Assembly: GCA_946553045.1 (NCBI GenBank) | Contig: CAMNRO010000004.1 | Span: forward strand, 62,001-126,000 | Direction of reading: 5' to 3' | From: an uncultured Porphyromonadaceae bacterium | GTDB taxonomy: Bacteria; Bacteroidota; Bacteroidia; Bacteroidales; Muribaculaceae | DNA length: 64,000 bases | Position numbers and translations under genes: made by a program | Notes under the pieces: generated by a model | Told to the model about the DNA's origin: nothing | The model's input: the letters and a program-made list of their open reading frames with translations, nothing else | The model's database searches: none | Shown here: piece after piece, positions 1 to 9,548 of the stretch | Numbering within the stretch: position 1 is the first letter of the stretch | Layout: every line of letters starts with the position of its first letter

Positions 1-1
1 G

Positions 2-832
2 GCTACACTCAAGAAAGCCTCCGAAGAACTCGGCCTCGGCGCACAGTTCGGCGGCAAATACTTCGCTCACGATATCCGCGTGATCCGTCTGCCCCGCCAC
101 GGCGCTTCCTGCCCCATCGGCATGGGCGTCAGCTGCTCGGCCGACCGCAACGTGAAGGCCAAAATCAACCGCGAAGGCCTCTGGATCGAGAAACTCGACG
201 CCAACCCCGGCGAACTCATTCCCGAAGAATACCGCAAGCAGGGCGAAGGCGAAGTCGTGAAAATCGACCTCAACCGCCCCATGGCAGAAGTCCTCGCCGA
301 ACTCAGCAAATATCCCGTATCGACCCGTCTGTCGCTCAAAGGCACCATCATCGTAGGCCGCGACATAGCCCACGCCAAGATTAAAGAGCGCCTCGACAAG
401 GGCGAGCCCATGCCCCAGTACCTCAAGGACCACCCCATCTACTACGCCGGCCCCGCCAAGACTCCCGCAGGCATGCCCTCGGGCTCGTTCGGCCCCACCA
501 CAGCAGGCCGCATGGACAGCTACGTAGACCAGTTCCAGAGCGCCGGCGGCTCTATGATTATGATTGCCAAGGGCAACCGTTCAAAGGCCGTAACCGATGC
601 CTGCCAGAAGCATGGCGGCTTCTACCTCGGCTCTATCGGCGGTCCCGCCGCTGTTCTGGCCCAGAACTCCATCAAGAACGTCGAGCTCCTCGAATACCCC
701 GAACTCGGCATGGAGGCTATCTGGAAAATCGAGGTCGAAGATTTCCCCGCGTTCATCCTCGTCGACGACAAGGGCAACGATTTCTTCACCGAAATCTCTG
801 AAAAGTGCAAAAACTGCGGTCTGAATAAGTAA
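2..832 (+). CDS. Class I fumarate hydratase, C-terminal part (5' end outside window)
   Basis: This is the C-terminal part of an iron-sulfur (class I, FumA/FumB-type) fumarate hydratase, which interconverts fumarate and malate in the cytoplasm. The frame is already open at base 2 ([18 protein letters not shown]), so the start lies upstream; the GTG at 80 in the ORF track is internal. Family signs are [20 protein letters not shown], the [13 protein letters not shown] segment, the YYAGPAKTP stretch with [12 protein letters not shown], and the C-terminal [14 protein letters not shown]-like region ([18 protein letters not shown]). The tail ends in CKNCGLNK. A terminator hairpin follows 20 bases after the stop, so this is the last gene of its unit. 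Family assignment is firm; fumarase against another dehydratase of the same fold rests on these motifs. Confidence 0.93.
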   Translation, partial: ATLKKASEELGLGAQFGGKYFAHDIRVIRLPRHGASCPIGMGVSCSADRNVKAKINREGLWIEKLDANPGELIPEEYRKQGEGEVVKIDLNRPMAEVLAELSKYPVSTRLSLKGTIIVGRDIAHAKIKERLDKGEPMPQYLKDHPIYYAGPAKTPAGMPSGSFGPTTAGRMDSYVDQFQSAGGSMIMIAKGNRSKAVTDACQKHGGFYLGSIGGPAAVLAQNSIKNVELLEYPELGMEAIWKIEVEDFPAFILVDDKGNDFFTEISEKCKNCGLNK

Positions 833-853
833 TTCTTCCGCCAGAATCCCTAC

Positions 854-896
854 AACCCGCCCAGGCTCCGTCTTTTATTCGGGCCCGGGCGGGTTT
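854..896 (+). terminator. Terminator after fumarase
   Basis: AACCCGCCC pairs perfectly with GGGCGGGTT around a loop of about 24 bases, followed by a short T run. It lies just after the fumarase stop codon. Between it and the next gene I see only AT-rich sequence with a small TTATAGC/GCTATAA inverted repeat. Confidence 0.7.
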
Positions 897-970
897 AAAC
901 CATTTTAAAAGCCGTTTGTCTTATAGCTATACGGCCATTATGGCTATAACTCCATTTCATCTTGTACATC

Positions 971-3900
971 ATGCGCAAAACCCTCTTTCTCATCTTCAAT
1001 GCAATCGCGGCATTGTTTATCTCCCACCACATGACAGCACAGACTCCGGATTTCAAGACGCCCGACTTCGCATACCCCAAAACAGTCGAAGCAGACGCCA
1101 AGGCTTTGCTGAAAAAAGCTTCAGGACTCTCCGGCGACGCAGCTGCGGCCACACGCCTGCGCGCCACGCTCGAGCTATGCGCCGCCCAGATTCAGATCGA
1201 CCGCAACAGCGCCTTCACGCAACCGGCTCTCATCGCTGAGCAGGCCGACGCCTCCGAAGGCACCGGACGTGCCATGCTCCTCGCCCTTGAAGCTACAAAA
1301 TATGCGCAGATATACAGCAACAACAGCTGGAAATACGACCGCGTCGACGCTCCCCTGGAGCCATATCCTGCCGACGTGTCGGAGTGGAGCGGCAAGCAGT
1401 TTCAGGCGCGCATCTCACAGCTCTTCGACGAAGCCATGCAGATAGATGCGCCCACGCCTCTGACTGTCTTCGCGGCCTCTCTTGAATATTCGCCCGAAGC
1501 ACTGCAGTATATCCCTACTGCCGCCGACTTCATACGCTACAAGGCTTTCCGCGTACTCAATAGTTCGGGGTGCGCCTCCAAAGCTCAGACCGTCGCCGAC
1601 GACGCCATAAAGCTCGCCGCAAAAGACTCGCCGGCATATTTCTTCTGGAACACATTGAAATACGGCTACGACAGCCATGCCCTGATTGAAATATACAATA
1701 AATGTTCCGGCATAGAGGCAGCCCGGCTGGTTCTTCAGAAAATAGTCGAACATCCAACTTCATTTCTCTATGAAGAGGCAATAGGCAACAATTCGGAAAA
1801 CCGCACGACAGCCATACGCGACAGGAAGATAGCCATGATTCGCGAGTCGCTGGCCGCATTTCCTTCATGGTACGGCAACAACGAACTCAAAAACAGCCTC
1901 GCACGCCTCACACAGCCCAAAGTATCATACACATACCCCAATATGGCCGCGCCCGGAAGCGAAATAACAGTGACATGCAGCTATTCTTTCGCCAAAACCA
2001 TAGAGGCCGCTCTCTACACCCTGCCCCCCAAAGCCGATAATATCGACGTGAACAGTCTGATGAAGCGCCCCAAGGTAGTCTCGGCAGCCTACACACCTTC
2101 AGGCACAGAAGGCAAAACCGAACTCGTCCTCAAAGCGCCCGCAGCCGGCGAATACGCACTCATCGTCACCATCGACGGCAAGCCCGGCAACTCCGGCTGG
2201 AGCGTGCCGCAGATTCTGGTGACACCGCTCATCGGATTCTCGCTGAACGGCTGCCGGGAAAACGCCGTAGTCGCCGTTGACTACACGACGGGGATGCCGC
2301 TCGCAGGTGTCACCGTCAAAGCGGCCGCAAACAGTTACCGCCGCAACACTGCCGGCAGCCCCCGCCTGGTCGGCAAGACCGGCAACGACGGCTTCCTGCT
2401 CACCGACGCCCTGCCTTCCGGCTCATCAAACCGCCATTATACATTCACCTACCAGGGGCACACATATAATTTCGACAACAACGTCCGCATGATGGCCTTC
2501 TACGACGGAAGCCCCGCAGAAGAAAGCTTCGATGTCAAGCTCATGACCGACCGCGCCCTCTACCACCCCGGCGACAGCGTGCAGTGGGCAGTGGCTGTAG
2601 CCCGTCTCGGTGTCGAGAAGGGCGCCGTGCCTGTGGCCGCAGCCGACAAAAAGCTCACCGTAGAGCTCCGCGACGCCAACGGACAGACCGCCGGCTCGGT
2701 GGCAGTCACCACCGACCGCTTCGGCCGCGCATATGGCTCGTTCACGACCAAGGAAGACGCCCTTACAGGCTCATATACCTTCCGAATCAAAGAAATAAGC
2801 TCATTCTACGGCCGTGTGATGGTAAGCGACTTCAAGCTACCGACCTTCGAGGCCAAAATCGACAGAATAGAGCGCGATGTGCCCACTGCCGGCGCCGTGC
2901 GCGTCACAGGCTCGGCACGCACATTCACCGGAATGGCTGTTGCCGGAGCGAAAGTGAAACTCACCCTCACCGGCGCACGCCGCTGGCGCTGGTTCTCTCC
3001 CGCCACCGAGCTCGCCACATACGACACCACAACGGGTGCCAACGGCACATTCTCAGCCGACATTCCCGCCGAGGCATTCAAATCGGCCGACGAAGTATTC
3101 ACCGATTTCATCATCAAGGCCGACGTGACATCGGCCGCTGCCGAAACCGCCGTGGCCTCGCGCAATTTCACAATAGGCAAGCCCTACAGCCTCGCAATGT
3201 CGCGCACGCCGCGCTACGCCGACACCTCCGCCCCCGTCGAAGCCCTCTTCGAAGCCTATAACGCCGACAACGAAGCGGTAAACATCGCCGTACGCTGGAG
3301 CCTCGGCGTCGCCGACGGCGATTCGCTCAAGAGCGTTGTGGCAAGCGGCTCGGCCGTCACCGGACAGGCCGCGAAACTCGACCTCGCTACCGTTCCCGCA
3401 GGCGTCTATGCCTTCCGCATCGAAGCCGCCGACAGCGCCCTCGCCAATCCGGCCATGGGTTCGGCAATCACACTGTACAATGTGGCTGAAAACAGCGTAC
3501 CCGACACCGGCACTCCATTCTTCATGCCCTCAGACATGTACCGGCCCGATGGCCGCAAGGCCAAAATCCTCACCGGCGTCGCAGGTTCCGACGAGATATG
3601 CGTCTTCATCGCCGTGCGCTCGGGCGAAAACCTCATTTCCTTCCGCAAGGAAATGCTCAAACCTGGCTTCAGCCATATAAGCGTCGATGTGCCTTCGGGC
3701 TCAGAGAAACTTCAGGTACTCGTCACCTCTGTCCGCAACGGCAATGTCTATACCGAAGACATCACCATCGCACGCCCTGAGACAGCTCCTGTGAAAGTCG
3801 TCGCCGAGAGCTTCCGCGATAAACTGACACCCGGAATCGGCGAGACATGGCGCTTCCGCCTCACCGACGGCGACGGCAAGGCGCTCGACGCCGCCATGGT

Positions 3901-6493
3901 TGCCACAATATACAATAAAGCTCTCGACAAAATCTACAACGGCACCTGGCCCGGCTCATTCATGACTGCCGGAAACCCTGGCTGGCTCGACGTCAGCGCG
4001 CCCGGAGCAGGCCTATACAGCAGATATGTCAACGGCGACATCACCCTCCTCGATGTAAGCGACATAACCTATCCCGACTTCCGCTTCCTCAATCCCTACA
4101 TGCTGGAAAATAGCATTATGATTCGCGGCCTTTCATCTAAACGCTCCATGAACAGCCTCAGCGCTTCGGCGACTACTGCCGGAGGGGCCATGATGAAAGA
4201 GCAAGTCACTGAAGATTTTGCAGCAGACGTAGAGGAAGAATCGGCACCCGCAGAAGACAGCGGCGCCTATGAAAGCCCCGAAGAATTCGACTACCGCGCC
4301 GCAGAGCTCCTTCAGGTGCTCTGGCAGCCCGCGCTTGTGGCCGACGCCGAAGGCAATATCGACATCGTCTTCACCATGCCCAACGCCATCGGCTCATGGC
4401 AGTTCAAGGCCTTCGCATGGACAACCGGCCTAAAGGCCGCGGCCTATGCGGCCGAGTGCATGAGCACCAAGCCCGTCATGGTTCAGGCCAATCTGCCCCG
4501 CTTCCTCCGCCAGGGCGACAAGGCCCGCGTGCTCGCAACCGTCTATAACAACACCGACGTGGCGGCTGCGGTCACCACCACGGTAGAACTCTTCGACATC
4601 GCAAGCGGCAAGACCACCCGCACCGCCGTCAGCACCGACAGCATTGCCAAGGGTGCCTCGGCAATAGTAGCTATCGATATCGACGTGCCCACCGACGCCT
4701 CGGCAATAGGCTACCGCGTGCGCTCCGTCTGCGGTGGCTTCTCCGACGGCGAGCAGAGCGCTATCCCCGTGCTAGCCTCCTCGGCTACAGTCATCGAAAG
4801 CACCGAGTTCTACCTCAACCCGAAGGAGACCAAGCCGTTCGAGTTCACCGTTCCCGCCGACGGCGACGCCTCTATCACCCTCCAGTACTGCCAGAACCCC
4901 ATCTGGACCGTCGTCAAGGCCATGCGCGGCATCTCCGAACCGGGCAATACCTCCAACCGCATTGTCAGCTCGCTCTTCTCGGCTCTCGCCGGAAAGCACA
5001 TCACCGACAAGGACGCCAACATCGCCTCGGCCATAGCCGAATGGAAGGCTAATCCCGGCGAGGAAGCACTGGTGTCAATGCTCGCTAAGAACGAAGAACT
5101 CAAGAAGCTCCTGCTCGACCAGACTCCCTGGGTGCAGGCCTCGAAAGACCAGTCGGCCCGCATGAGTTCGCTCAGCGACCTTCTTGACCCCGAAACAACC
5201 GCAAAGGCCATCGCCAAGCGCACCGAAGACCTCGCCAAGCTCCAGAACCGCGACGGCGGATTCGCATGGGGCCCCTGGAGCGACGGCTCGTCGGTATGGT
5301 CGACCGAAGTGGTGCTCACCACACTCGGCCTCGCCAACTCGCTCGGCATGCTCCCCGCCGACGCTAAAATCGCCGACATGCTCCAGCCCGCCTTCGACTA
5401 TCTCCAGGCCGAGGCCGTGAAGCCCAAGCGCCCCAAGACCGACCGCGAGCTCGCCCTTATCGCAGCTCTGCTGCCCGACCTCAAGGTGAAGCCCGCTGCC
5501 GACAACATTCTGCGCGCCACCGTGGCCGACATAGCCAAAAACTGGCGCAAGGACAACACCGTCGGCAAGGCCTACGACATTCTTATTCTCAAGGCCAACG
5601 GCCGCGAAACACTCGCCAAAGACGTTCTCGCATCCGTAGCCCAGCACGGTGTCGTGCAGCAGGGCAAAGGCCTCTGCTTCCCCAATGTCAGCGACGTGCG
5701 CGGATATGCGACCATAATCCAGGCCTACGCCGCCATGGGCGCGCCCGCCGAAGACATCGACGCCATGCGCCAGTGGATTACGGTCTACGCCCAGGCCACC
5801 GACAACCTCGGCGCATATAATCCCGACTACATCATCGCCTCCGTCCTCATGACCGGCAGCGACTGGACCTCGGTTCCCGTCAAAGAAAACGTCACCGTCA
5901 ACGGCCGTCAGCTCGAAATCGGCAAGATAGAGAGCGCCACAGGCTACTTCGCCCAGACCCTCGACACCGACGGCACCAAGCCCGTTGTCATCACCGTGCA
6001 GCCCAATGGCGTCACACCGTCCTACGGCTCTGTAGTGTCCGTGGGCCGTCGCCCGATGGCCGGAATCGAGGCCAAGGCCGGCAGCGACGTATCTGTCGAG
6101 AAGCGCGTGCTCGTACAGCGCGGCGGCGAGTGGGTAGAGACCAATGCCTTCGCCCTCGGCGAGCGTGTGCGCGTGCAGCTCACCATCAAGGCCAAGCGCG
6201 ACGTTCAGTATGTGACCGTCGACGATGAGCGCCCAGCCGCTTTCGAGCCCGTCGACCAGCTTCCGGGCTACATCTACGACGGCGGTCTCGGCTTCTACCG
6301 CGAGAACGGCGACGCCGCCACACGCCTCTTCATCGGCTTCCTCCCCAAAGGCACATACCACGTGGCCTACGACATGACAGCCGCCGTCGCAGGCTCGTTC
6401 ATATCGGGCATTGCGACGCTCCAGAGCCAGTATGCCCCCGAAATCACCGCCCACAGCGGCGCCGCCGCCATAACAGTCAGCAGCGCCGAATGA
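971..6493 (+). CDS. Secreted alpha-2-macroglobulin family protein lacking the thioester motif
   Basis: A very large exported protein (about 1840 aa) of the bacterial alpha-2-macroglobulin family. These act in the cell envelope as protease traps or surface defence proteins. The start at ATG 971 is preferred over the track's TTG 962; it gives a signal peptide MRKTLFLIFNAIAALFISHHMTAQ. Visible blocks are an N-terminal helical region, macroglobulin domains from about residue 310, an MG2-like segment (KLMTDRALYHPGDSVQWAV, about 525-545), the A2M hallmark LQVLWQPALVADAEGNIDIVFTMPNAIGSWQFKAFAWT (about 1115-1150), and an alpha-helical TED-like domain with DGGFAWGPWSDGSSVWST (about 1430). Where family members carry YPYxCxEQ, this one reads RGISEPGNTSNRIVSSLF, so the thioester Cys and Gln are absent. 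It overlaps the helicase gene by 4 bases. Confidence 0.9.
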   Translation: MRKTLFLIFNAIAALFISHHMTAQTPDFKTPDFAYPKTVEADAKALLKKASGLSGDAAAATRLRATLELCAAQIQIDRNSAFTQPALIAEQADASEGTGRAMLLALEATKYAQIYSNNSWKYDRVDAPLEPYPADVSEWSGKQFQARISQLFDEAMQIDAPTPLTVFAASLEYSPEALQYIPTAADFIRYKAFRVLNSSGCASKAQTVADDAIKLAAKDSPAYFFWNTLKYGYDSHALIEIYNKCSGIEAARLVLQKIVEHPTSFLYEEAIGNNSENRTTAIRDRKIAMIRESLAAFPSWYGNNELKNSLARLTQPKVSYTYPNMAAPGSEITVTCSYSFAKTIEAALYTLPPKADNIDVNSLMKRPKVVSAAYTPSGTEGKTELVLKAPAAGEYALIVTIDGKPGNSGWSVPQILVTPLIGFSLNGCRENAVVAVDYTTGMPLAGVTVKAAANSYRRNTAGSPRLVGKTGNDGFLLTDALPSGSSNRHYTFTYQGHTYNFDNNVRMMAFYDGSPAEESFDVKLMTDRALYHPGDSVQWAVAVARLGVEKGAVPVAAADKKLTVELRDANGQTAGSVAVTTDRFGRAYGSFTTKEDALTGSYTFRIKEISSFYGRVMVSDFKLPTFEAKIDRIERDVPTAGAVRVTGSARTFTGMAVAGAKVKLTLTGARRWRWFSPATELATYDTTTGANGTFSADIPAEAFKSADEVFTDFIIKADVTSAAAETAVASRNFTIGKPYSLAMSRTPRYADTSAPVEALFEAYNADNEAVNIAVRWSLGVADGDSLKSVVASGSAVTGQAAKLDLATVPAGVYAFRIEAADSALANPAMGSAITLYNVAENSVPDTGTPFFMPSDMYRPDGRKAKILTGVAGSDEICVFIAVRSGENLISFRKEMLKPGFSHISVDVPSGSEKLQVLVTSVRNGNVYTEDITIARPETAPVKVVAESFRDKLTPGIGETWRFRLTDGDGKALDAAMVATIYNKALDKIYNGTWPGSFMTAGNPGWLDVSAPGAGLYSRYVNGDITLLDVSDITYPDFRFLNPYMLENSIMIRGLSSKRSMNSLSASATTAGGAMMKEQVTEDFAADVEEESAPAEDSGAYESPEEFDYRAAELLQVLWQPALVADAEGNIDIVFTMPNAIGSWQFKAFAWTTGLKAAAYAAECMSTKPVMVQANLPRFLRQGDKARVLATVYNNTDVAAAVTTTVELFDIASGKTTRTAVSTDSIAKGASAIVAIDIDVPTDASAIGYRVRSVCGGFSDGEQSAIPVLASSATVIESTEFYLNPKETKPFEFTVPADGDASITLQYCQNPIWTVVKAMRGISEPGNTSNRIVSSLFSALAGKHITDKDANIASAIAEWKANPGEEALVSMLAKNEELKKLLLDQTPWVQASKDQSARMSSLSDLLDPETTAKAIAKRTEDLAKLQNRDGGFAWGPWSDGSSVWSTEVVLTTLGLANSLGMLPADAKIADMLQPAFDYLQAEAVKPKRPKTDRELALIAALLPDLKVKPAADNILRATVADIAKNWRKDNTVGKAYDILILKANGRETLAKDVLASVAQHGVVQQGKGLCFPNVSDVRGYATIIQAYAAMGAPAEDIDAMRQWITVYAQATDNLGAYNPDYIIASVLMTGSDWTSVPVKENVTVNGRQLEIGKIESATGYFAQTLDTDGTKPVVITVQPNGVTPSYGSVVSVGRRPMAGIEAKAGSDVSVEKRVLVQRGGEWVETNAFALGERVRVQLTIKAKRDVQYVTVDDERPAAFEPVDQLPGYIYDGGLGFYRENGDAATRLFIGFLPKGTYHVAYDMTAAVAGSFISGIATLQSQYAPEITAHSGAAAITVSSAE

Positions 6494-8622
6494 AATATCT
6501 CGAAGCGCTAAACGAACGCCAGACCGAGGCCGTAACGACGACCGAAGGTCCCGTACGGGTCATCGCCGGTGCGGGCACGGGCAAGACCCGCGCCCTCACC
6601 GCGCGTTTCTGCTTCCTCACCGACATGCTCGGCATAGACCCCTCGGCAATCCTCTGCGTCACATTCACCAACAAGGCTGCCGCCGAGATGAAAGAGCGTA
6701 TCCGCGCTATGCTCGGCGACTTCGACCTCGGCTATATATGCACGTTCCATTCCTTCTGCGTGCGTCTGCTCAAGGAAGACATACATGTGCTCAACTATCC
6801 GGCAAACTTCATCATCATCGACGAAGACGACCGGGTGGCGCTCCTGCAGAAGGTATATACCGACATGGGCCTAACCCTGAAGGAACTGCCGATAAACCGT
6901 GCCGTCGACTATATTTCGGAGCGCAAGGCCGCTCCCGGCGACGAATATCTGCGATATGTCGAGGAGCTCAACAACACCGGCCTCGTAGGGCGCACCGAGC
7001 GCAACGCCGACCGCTTCGACGAGATTTTCCAGCGATATATCTACGAGCAGAAGAAGAACTTTGCCGTAGATTTCGACGACATCATCATATTCGCCGCATA
7101 TATACTCCGCAAATACCCCGACATTCTGCTGAAATGGCAGCAGCGCATGCAGTATGTGATGGTCGACGAGTTTCAGGACGTGAGCCCGCGCCAGTATGAG
7201 ATAGCGCGCATGCTCTCGGGCGGACACGGCAACCTCTTCATCGTCGGCGACCCCGACCAGACCATCTATTCATGGCGCGGGGCCGACGTGAAACTCTTCC
7301 TCAACTTCGACAGGCTCTATCACGGCGCCACGACCATAGTCATGGACGCCAACTACCGCTCCACTCCCGAGATAATACGCGCCAGCAACGCCCTGATAGC
7401 GCACAACACCGACCGCTATCCCAAGGCGCTCCATGCCGTCGGCGACAGCGGCGACAAGCCCCTCGTGAACCACGCCCGCACCGAAAAAGCCGAGGCCAAA
7501 TGGATGGCCGACACCATCACGGGGCTGGTCGAGAGCGGCGCCGCGCTGTCTGACATCGCTATCCTCTACCGCGCGCACCACCTCTCGCGCGTGCTCGAGG
7601 AAACGCTCATAAAACACGGCATAATCTACCGCATATACAGCGGCACGGCTTTCTACCGCCGCCGCGAGGTGAAAGACGTAATCTGCTATCTGCGCATGCT
7701 CGTCACCGCCGACGACCTCGCCTTCGAGCGCACTTTCAACGTGCCTCCGCGAGGCTTCGGCAAGAAGAAAACGGCCTTTCTGCACGCCGAGGCCGAGCGC
7801 ACAGGCGCCACCCTCATGGAGACCCTGCGCGCAAATATCGACAATCCGGTGCTCCGAGGCAGCAAGGGCCGCGAGTATATCAACGCTATCGACACCGCCG
7901 CAGCGCTGGTGGGCAAGCTTAGCCTCGGCGACCTCATGCAGCGCGTGCTCGACCTCTCGGGCTACGAGGAAATGCTGCGCGGACTCAGCGAGTGGGAACG
8001 TCTTGACAATCTCGCCGAGCTCAAACGAGCCATCGAAGAGGCCGGCCACGACGACGACGCCACCCTTGACGATTTCCTCGCGCGCGTGGCCCTCATGACT
8101 GGCATGGACGCCGAAAAGGCCGATTTGCCGGCCGTAAAACTCATGACCGTCCACACGGCCAAGGGCATGGAGTTTCCCTATGTGTTCATATGCAGCCTCA
8201 ACGAGGCCTCATTCCCCTCGCGACGCTGTTCGGGCCCCGAAGAAATCGAAGAGGAGCGCAGGCTGGCCTACGTGGCCATGACGCGTGCCGAAAAAGGTCT
8301 CTTCATGAGCGACAGCGAGGGATTCAACCACGACAATACCGGCAAGACGCCCTCGCGCTTCCTCTACGAGGCCGGCATAGAGAATCTGCGTTTCGACCGC
8401 CCGCTGCCTGAGCAGGCGCCACTGCCGCAGGCGCCGCCGTCGTCAAAAGGCAGGCCCCGCCTCGCCAGCGGCGACATGGTGGAGCACCCCGTCTTCGGGC
8501 GCGGCCTCATCATGGAAGTCGATTCGGCCCGCGAGACCTACACCGTCCAATTCGACAAAATGCCCACCCCGCGCACCCTCCGCTTCGCCGCACCCCTCGA
8601 TAAAATTATGAATTATGAATGA
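6490..8622 (+). CDS. UvrD/PcrA-type superfamily 1 DNA helicase
   Basis: A 710-aa ATP-dependent 3'-5' DNA helicase of the UvrD/Rep/PcrA group, acting in repair and replication restart. All SF1A motifs are visible: the Q motif (LNERQTEAV), Walker A GAGTGKT at residues 27-33, VTFTNKAAAEMKERI, Walker B VDEFQD near 223, GDPDQTIYSWRGAD, the YRST motif, MTVHTAKGMEFPYVF near 551, and RRLAYVAMTRAEKGL near 590. A short C-terminal domain (VEHPVFGRGLIMEVDSARETYTVQF) matches the PcrA-type tail. The start overlaps the alpha-2-macroglobulin stop as ATGA, so the two genes are translationally coupled despite unrelated roles. The last codons (IMNYE-stop) lie in an intergenic inverted repeat, so the extreme C-terminus appears to be repeat-derived. 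Confidence 0.95.
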   Translation: MKYLEALNERQTEAVTTTEGPVRVIAGAGTGKTRALTARFCFLTDMLGIDPSAILCVTFTNKAAAEMKERIRAMLGDFDLGYICTFHSFCVRLLKEDIHVLNYPANFIIIDEDDRVALLQKVYTDMGLTLKELPINRAVDYISERKAAPGDEYLRYVEELNNTGLVGRTERNADRFDEIFQRYIYEQKKNFAVDFDDIIIFAAYILRKYPDILLKWQQRMQYVMVDEFQDVSPRQYEIARMLSGGHGNLFIVGDPDQTIYSWRGADVKLFLNFDRLYHGATTIVMDANYRSTPEIIRASNALIAHNTDRYPKALHAVGDSGDKPLVNHARTEKAEAKWMADTITGLVESGAALSDIAILYRAHHLSRVLEETLIKHGIIYRIYSGTAFYRRREVKDVICYLRMLVTADDLAFERTFNVPPRGFGKKKTAFLHAEAERTGATLMETLRANIDNPVLRGSKGREYINAIDTAAALVGKLSLGDLMQRVLDLSGYEEMLRGLSEWERLDNLAELKRAIEEAGHDDDATLDDFLARVALMTGMDAEKADLPAVKLMTVHTAKGMEFPYVFICSLNEASFPSRRCSGPEEIEEERRLAYVAMTRAEKGLFMSDSEGFNHDNTGKTPSRFLYEAGIENLRFDRPLPEQAPLPQAPPSSKGRPRLASGDMVEHPVFGRGLIMEVDSARETYTVQFDKMPTPRTLRFAAPLDKIMNYE

Positions 8623-8706
8623 TGAATTATGTTTTATCATCAAAACTCATCGTTCCCGATTCATAATTAGATTCAATTCATCATTCATAATTCATCATTC
8701 ATAATT
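8611..8706. repeat. 21-bp perfect inverted repeat spanning helicase stop to HAD start
   Basis: Bases 8611-8631 (AATTATGAATGATGAATTATG) are the exact reverse complement of 8686-8706. The left arm contains the helicase stop TGA. The right arm ends on the first base of the TTG start of the next gene. Both arms are built from degenerate ATTATGAAT words. There is no T run after it, so it does not look like a plain terminator. Confidence 0.9.
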
Positions 8707-9548
8707 TGAATAAGACATTATATGTTAGCGACCTCGACGGCACTTTGCTCGGCTCCGACAGCCGGGTGTCCGAACGGTCTGCCAGTATTATAAGCGAACT
8801 CTCGCAGGCCGGGGCCGAAATTACTGTCGCCACCGCCCGCACTCCCGCTACCGTGGTGCCTCTTCTGGCCGATACATTCACCAGGCCCGACGCCATCGTC
8901 ATGACAGGAGCCGCCACATGGAGCCGAACAAAAAATGCCTTCGGCACAATCCACTATATGCCCGAAGCCGACGTCACCGCAGGCCTCGAACTGTGCCGGC
9001 GCATGGGCGTGCACCCCTTCGTCTACACCATGCGGGCCGACGGCTCCATGCTCGACGTCTACCATGGCGCCTCGGCCATGAACAAGGCCGAAGAAAGCTT
9101 CTACCTCGAACGTCTCCACCTGAAGCTCAAACGCTTTCACACCGGCACACCCCTGCCGCCCTCCTCTCTTTCGCGCACCATGCTCTTCTTCGCCATGGGC
9201 GAGCGAGCCAATGTAGAGGAAGCCGCCGCTGCCCTGCGCGAACAAACCGAGTGCGCCGTTTGTTGTTATCCCGACATTTTCAATCATGCCGTAGCCAACC
9301 TCGAGGTCTTTGCGCCCGGAGTGTCGAAGGCCGCCGCCGTGCTCGAGCTCAAGAAGCAGATTGGCGCCGACCGACTCGTGGTATTCGGCGACAATCTCAA
9401 CGACCTGCCCATGCTCGCCGTGGCCGACGTAGCCGTTGCCGTCGACAATGCCTTCCCCGAGGTCAAGGAACACGCCGATGTGGTGATAGGCCCCAATTTC
9501 ACCGATTCTGTAGCCCAATATATACTTCAGGACTTTACCCGTCAATGA
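8706..9548 (+). CDS. Cof-type HAD-IIB family hydrolase
   Basis: A 280-aa cytoplasmic phosphatase of the haloacid dehalogenase superfamily, Cof/YbiV-like subgroup, which usually acts on sugar phosphates, nucleotides or other small phosphorylated metabolites. Motif I is DLDGTLLG (residues 9-16) with the nucleophilic Asp, motif II is TVATAR, and motif IV is VVFGDNLNDLPML near 226-238 with the Mg-binding acidic residues. A cap domain sits between motifs II and IV. The start is a TTG directly at the edge of an intergenic inverted repeat; no earlier ATG fits. The stop overlaps the start of the TPR gene as ATGA, so the two are co-translated. The substrate cannot be read from sequence. Confidence 0.92.
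   Translation: MNKTLYVSDLDGTLLGSDSRVSERSASIISELSQAGAEITVATARTPATVVPLLADTFTRPDAIVMTGAATWSRTKNAFGTIHYMPEADVTAGLELCRRMGVHPFVYTMRADGSMLDVYHGASAMNKAEESFYLERLHLKLKRFHTGTPLPPSSLSRTMLFFAMGERANVEEAAAALREQTECAVCCYPDIFNHAVANLEVFAPGVSKAAAVLELKKQIGADRLVVFGDNLNDLPMLAVADVAVAVDNAFPEVKEHADVVIGPNFTDSVAQYILQDFTRQ

Noticed and set aside
5075-6454. 459-aa minus-strand ORF
   Set aside because: Antisense to the alpha-2-macroglobulin gene; no motifs.
8918-9544. N-terminal extension of the TPR ORF
   Set aside because: This part lies in the HAD gene in another frame and is Arg-rich nonsense; the real start is ATG 9545 with a signal peptide.
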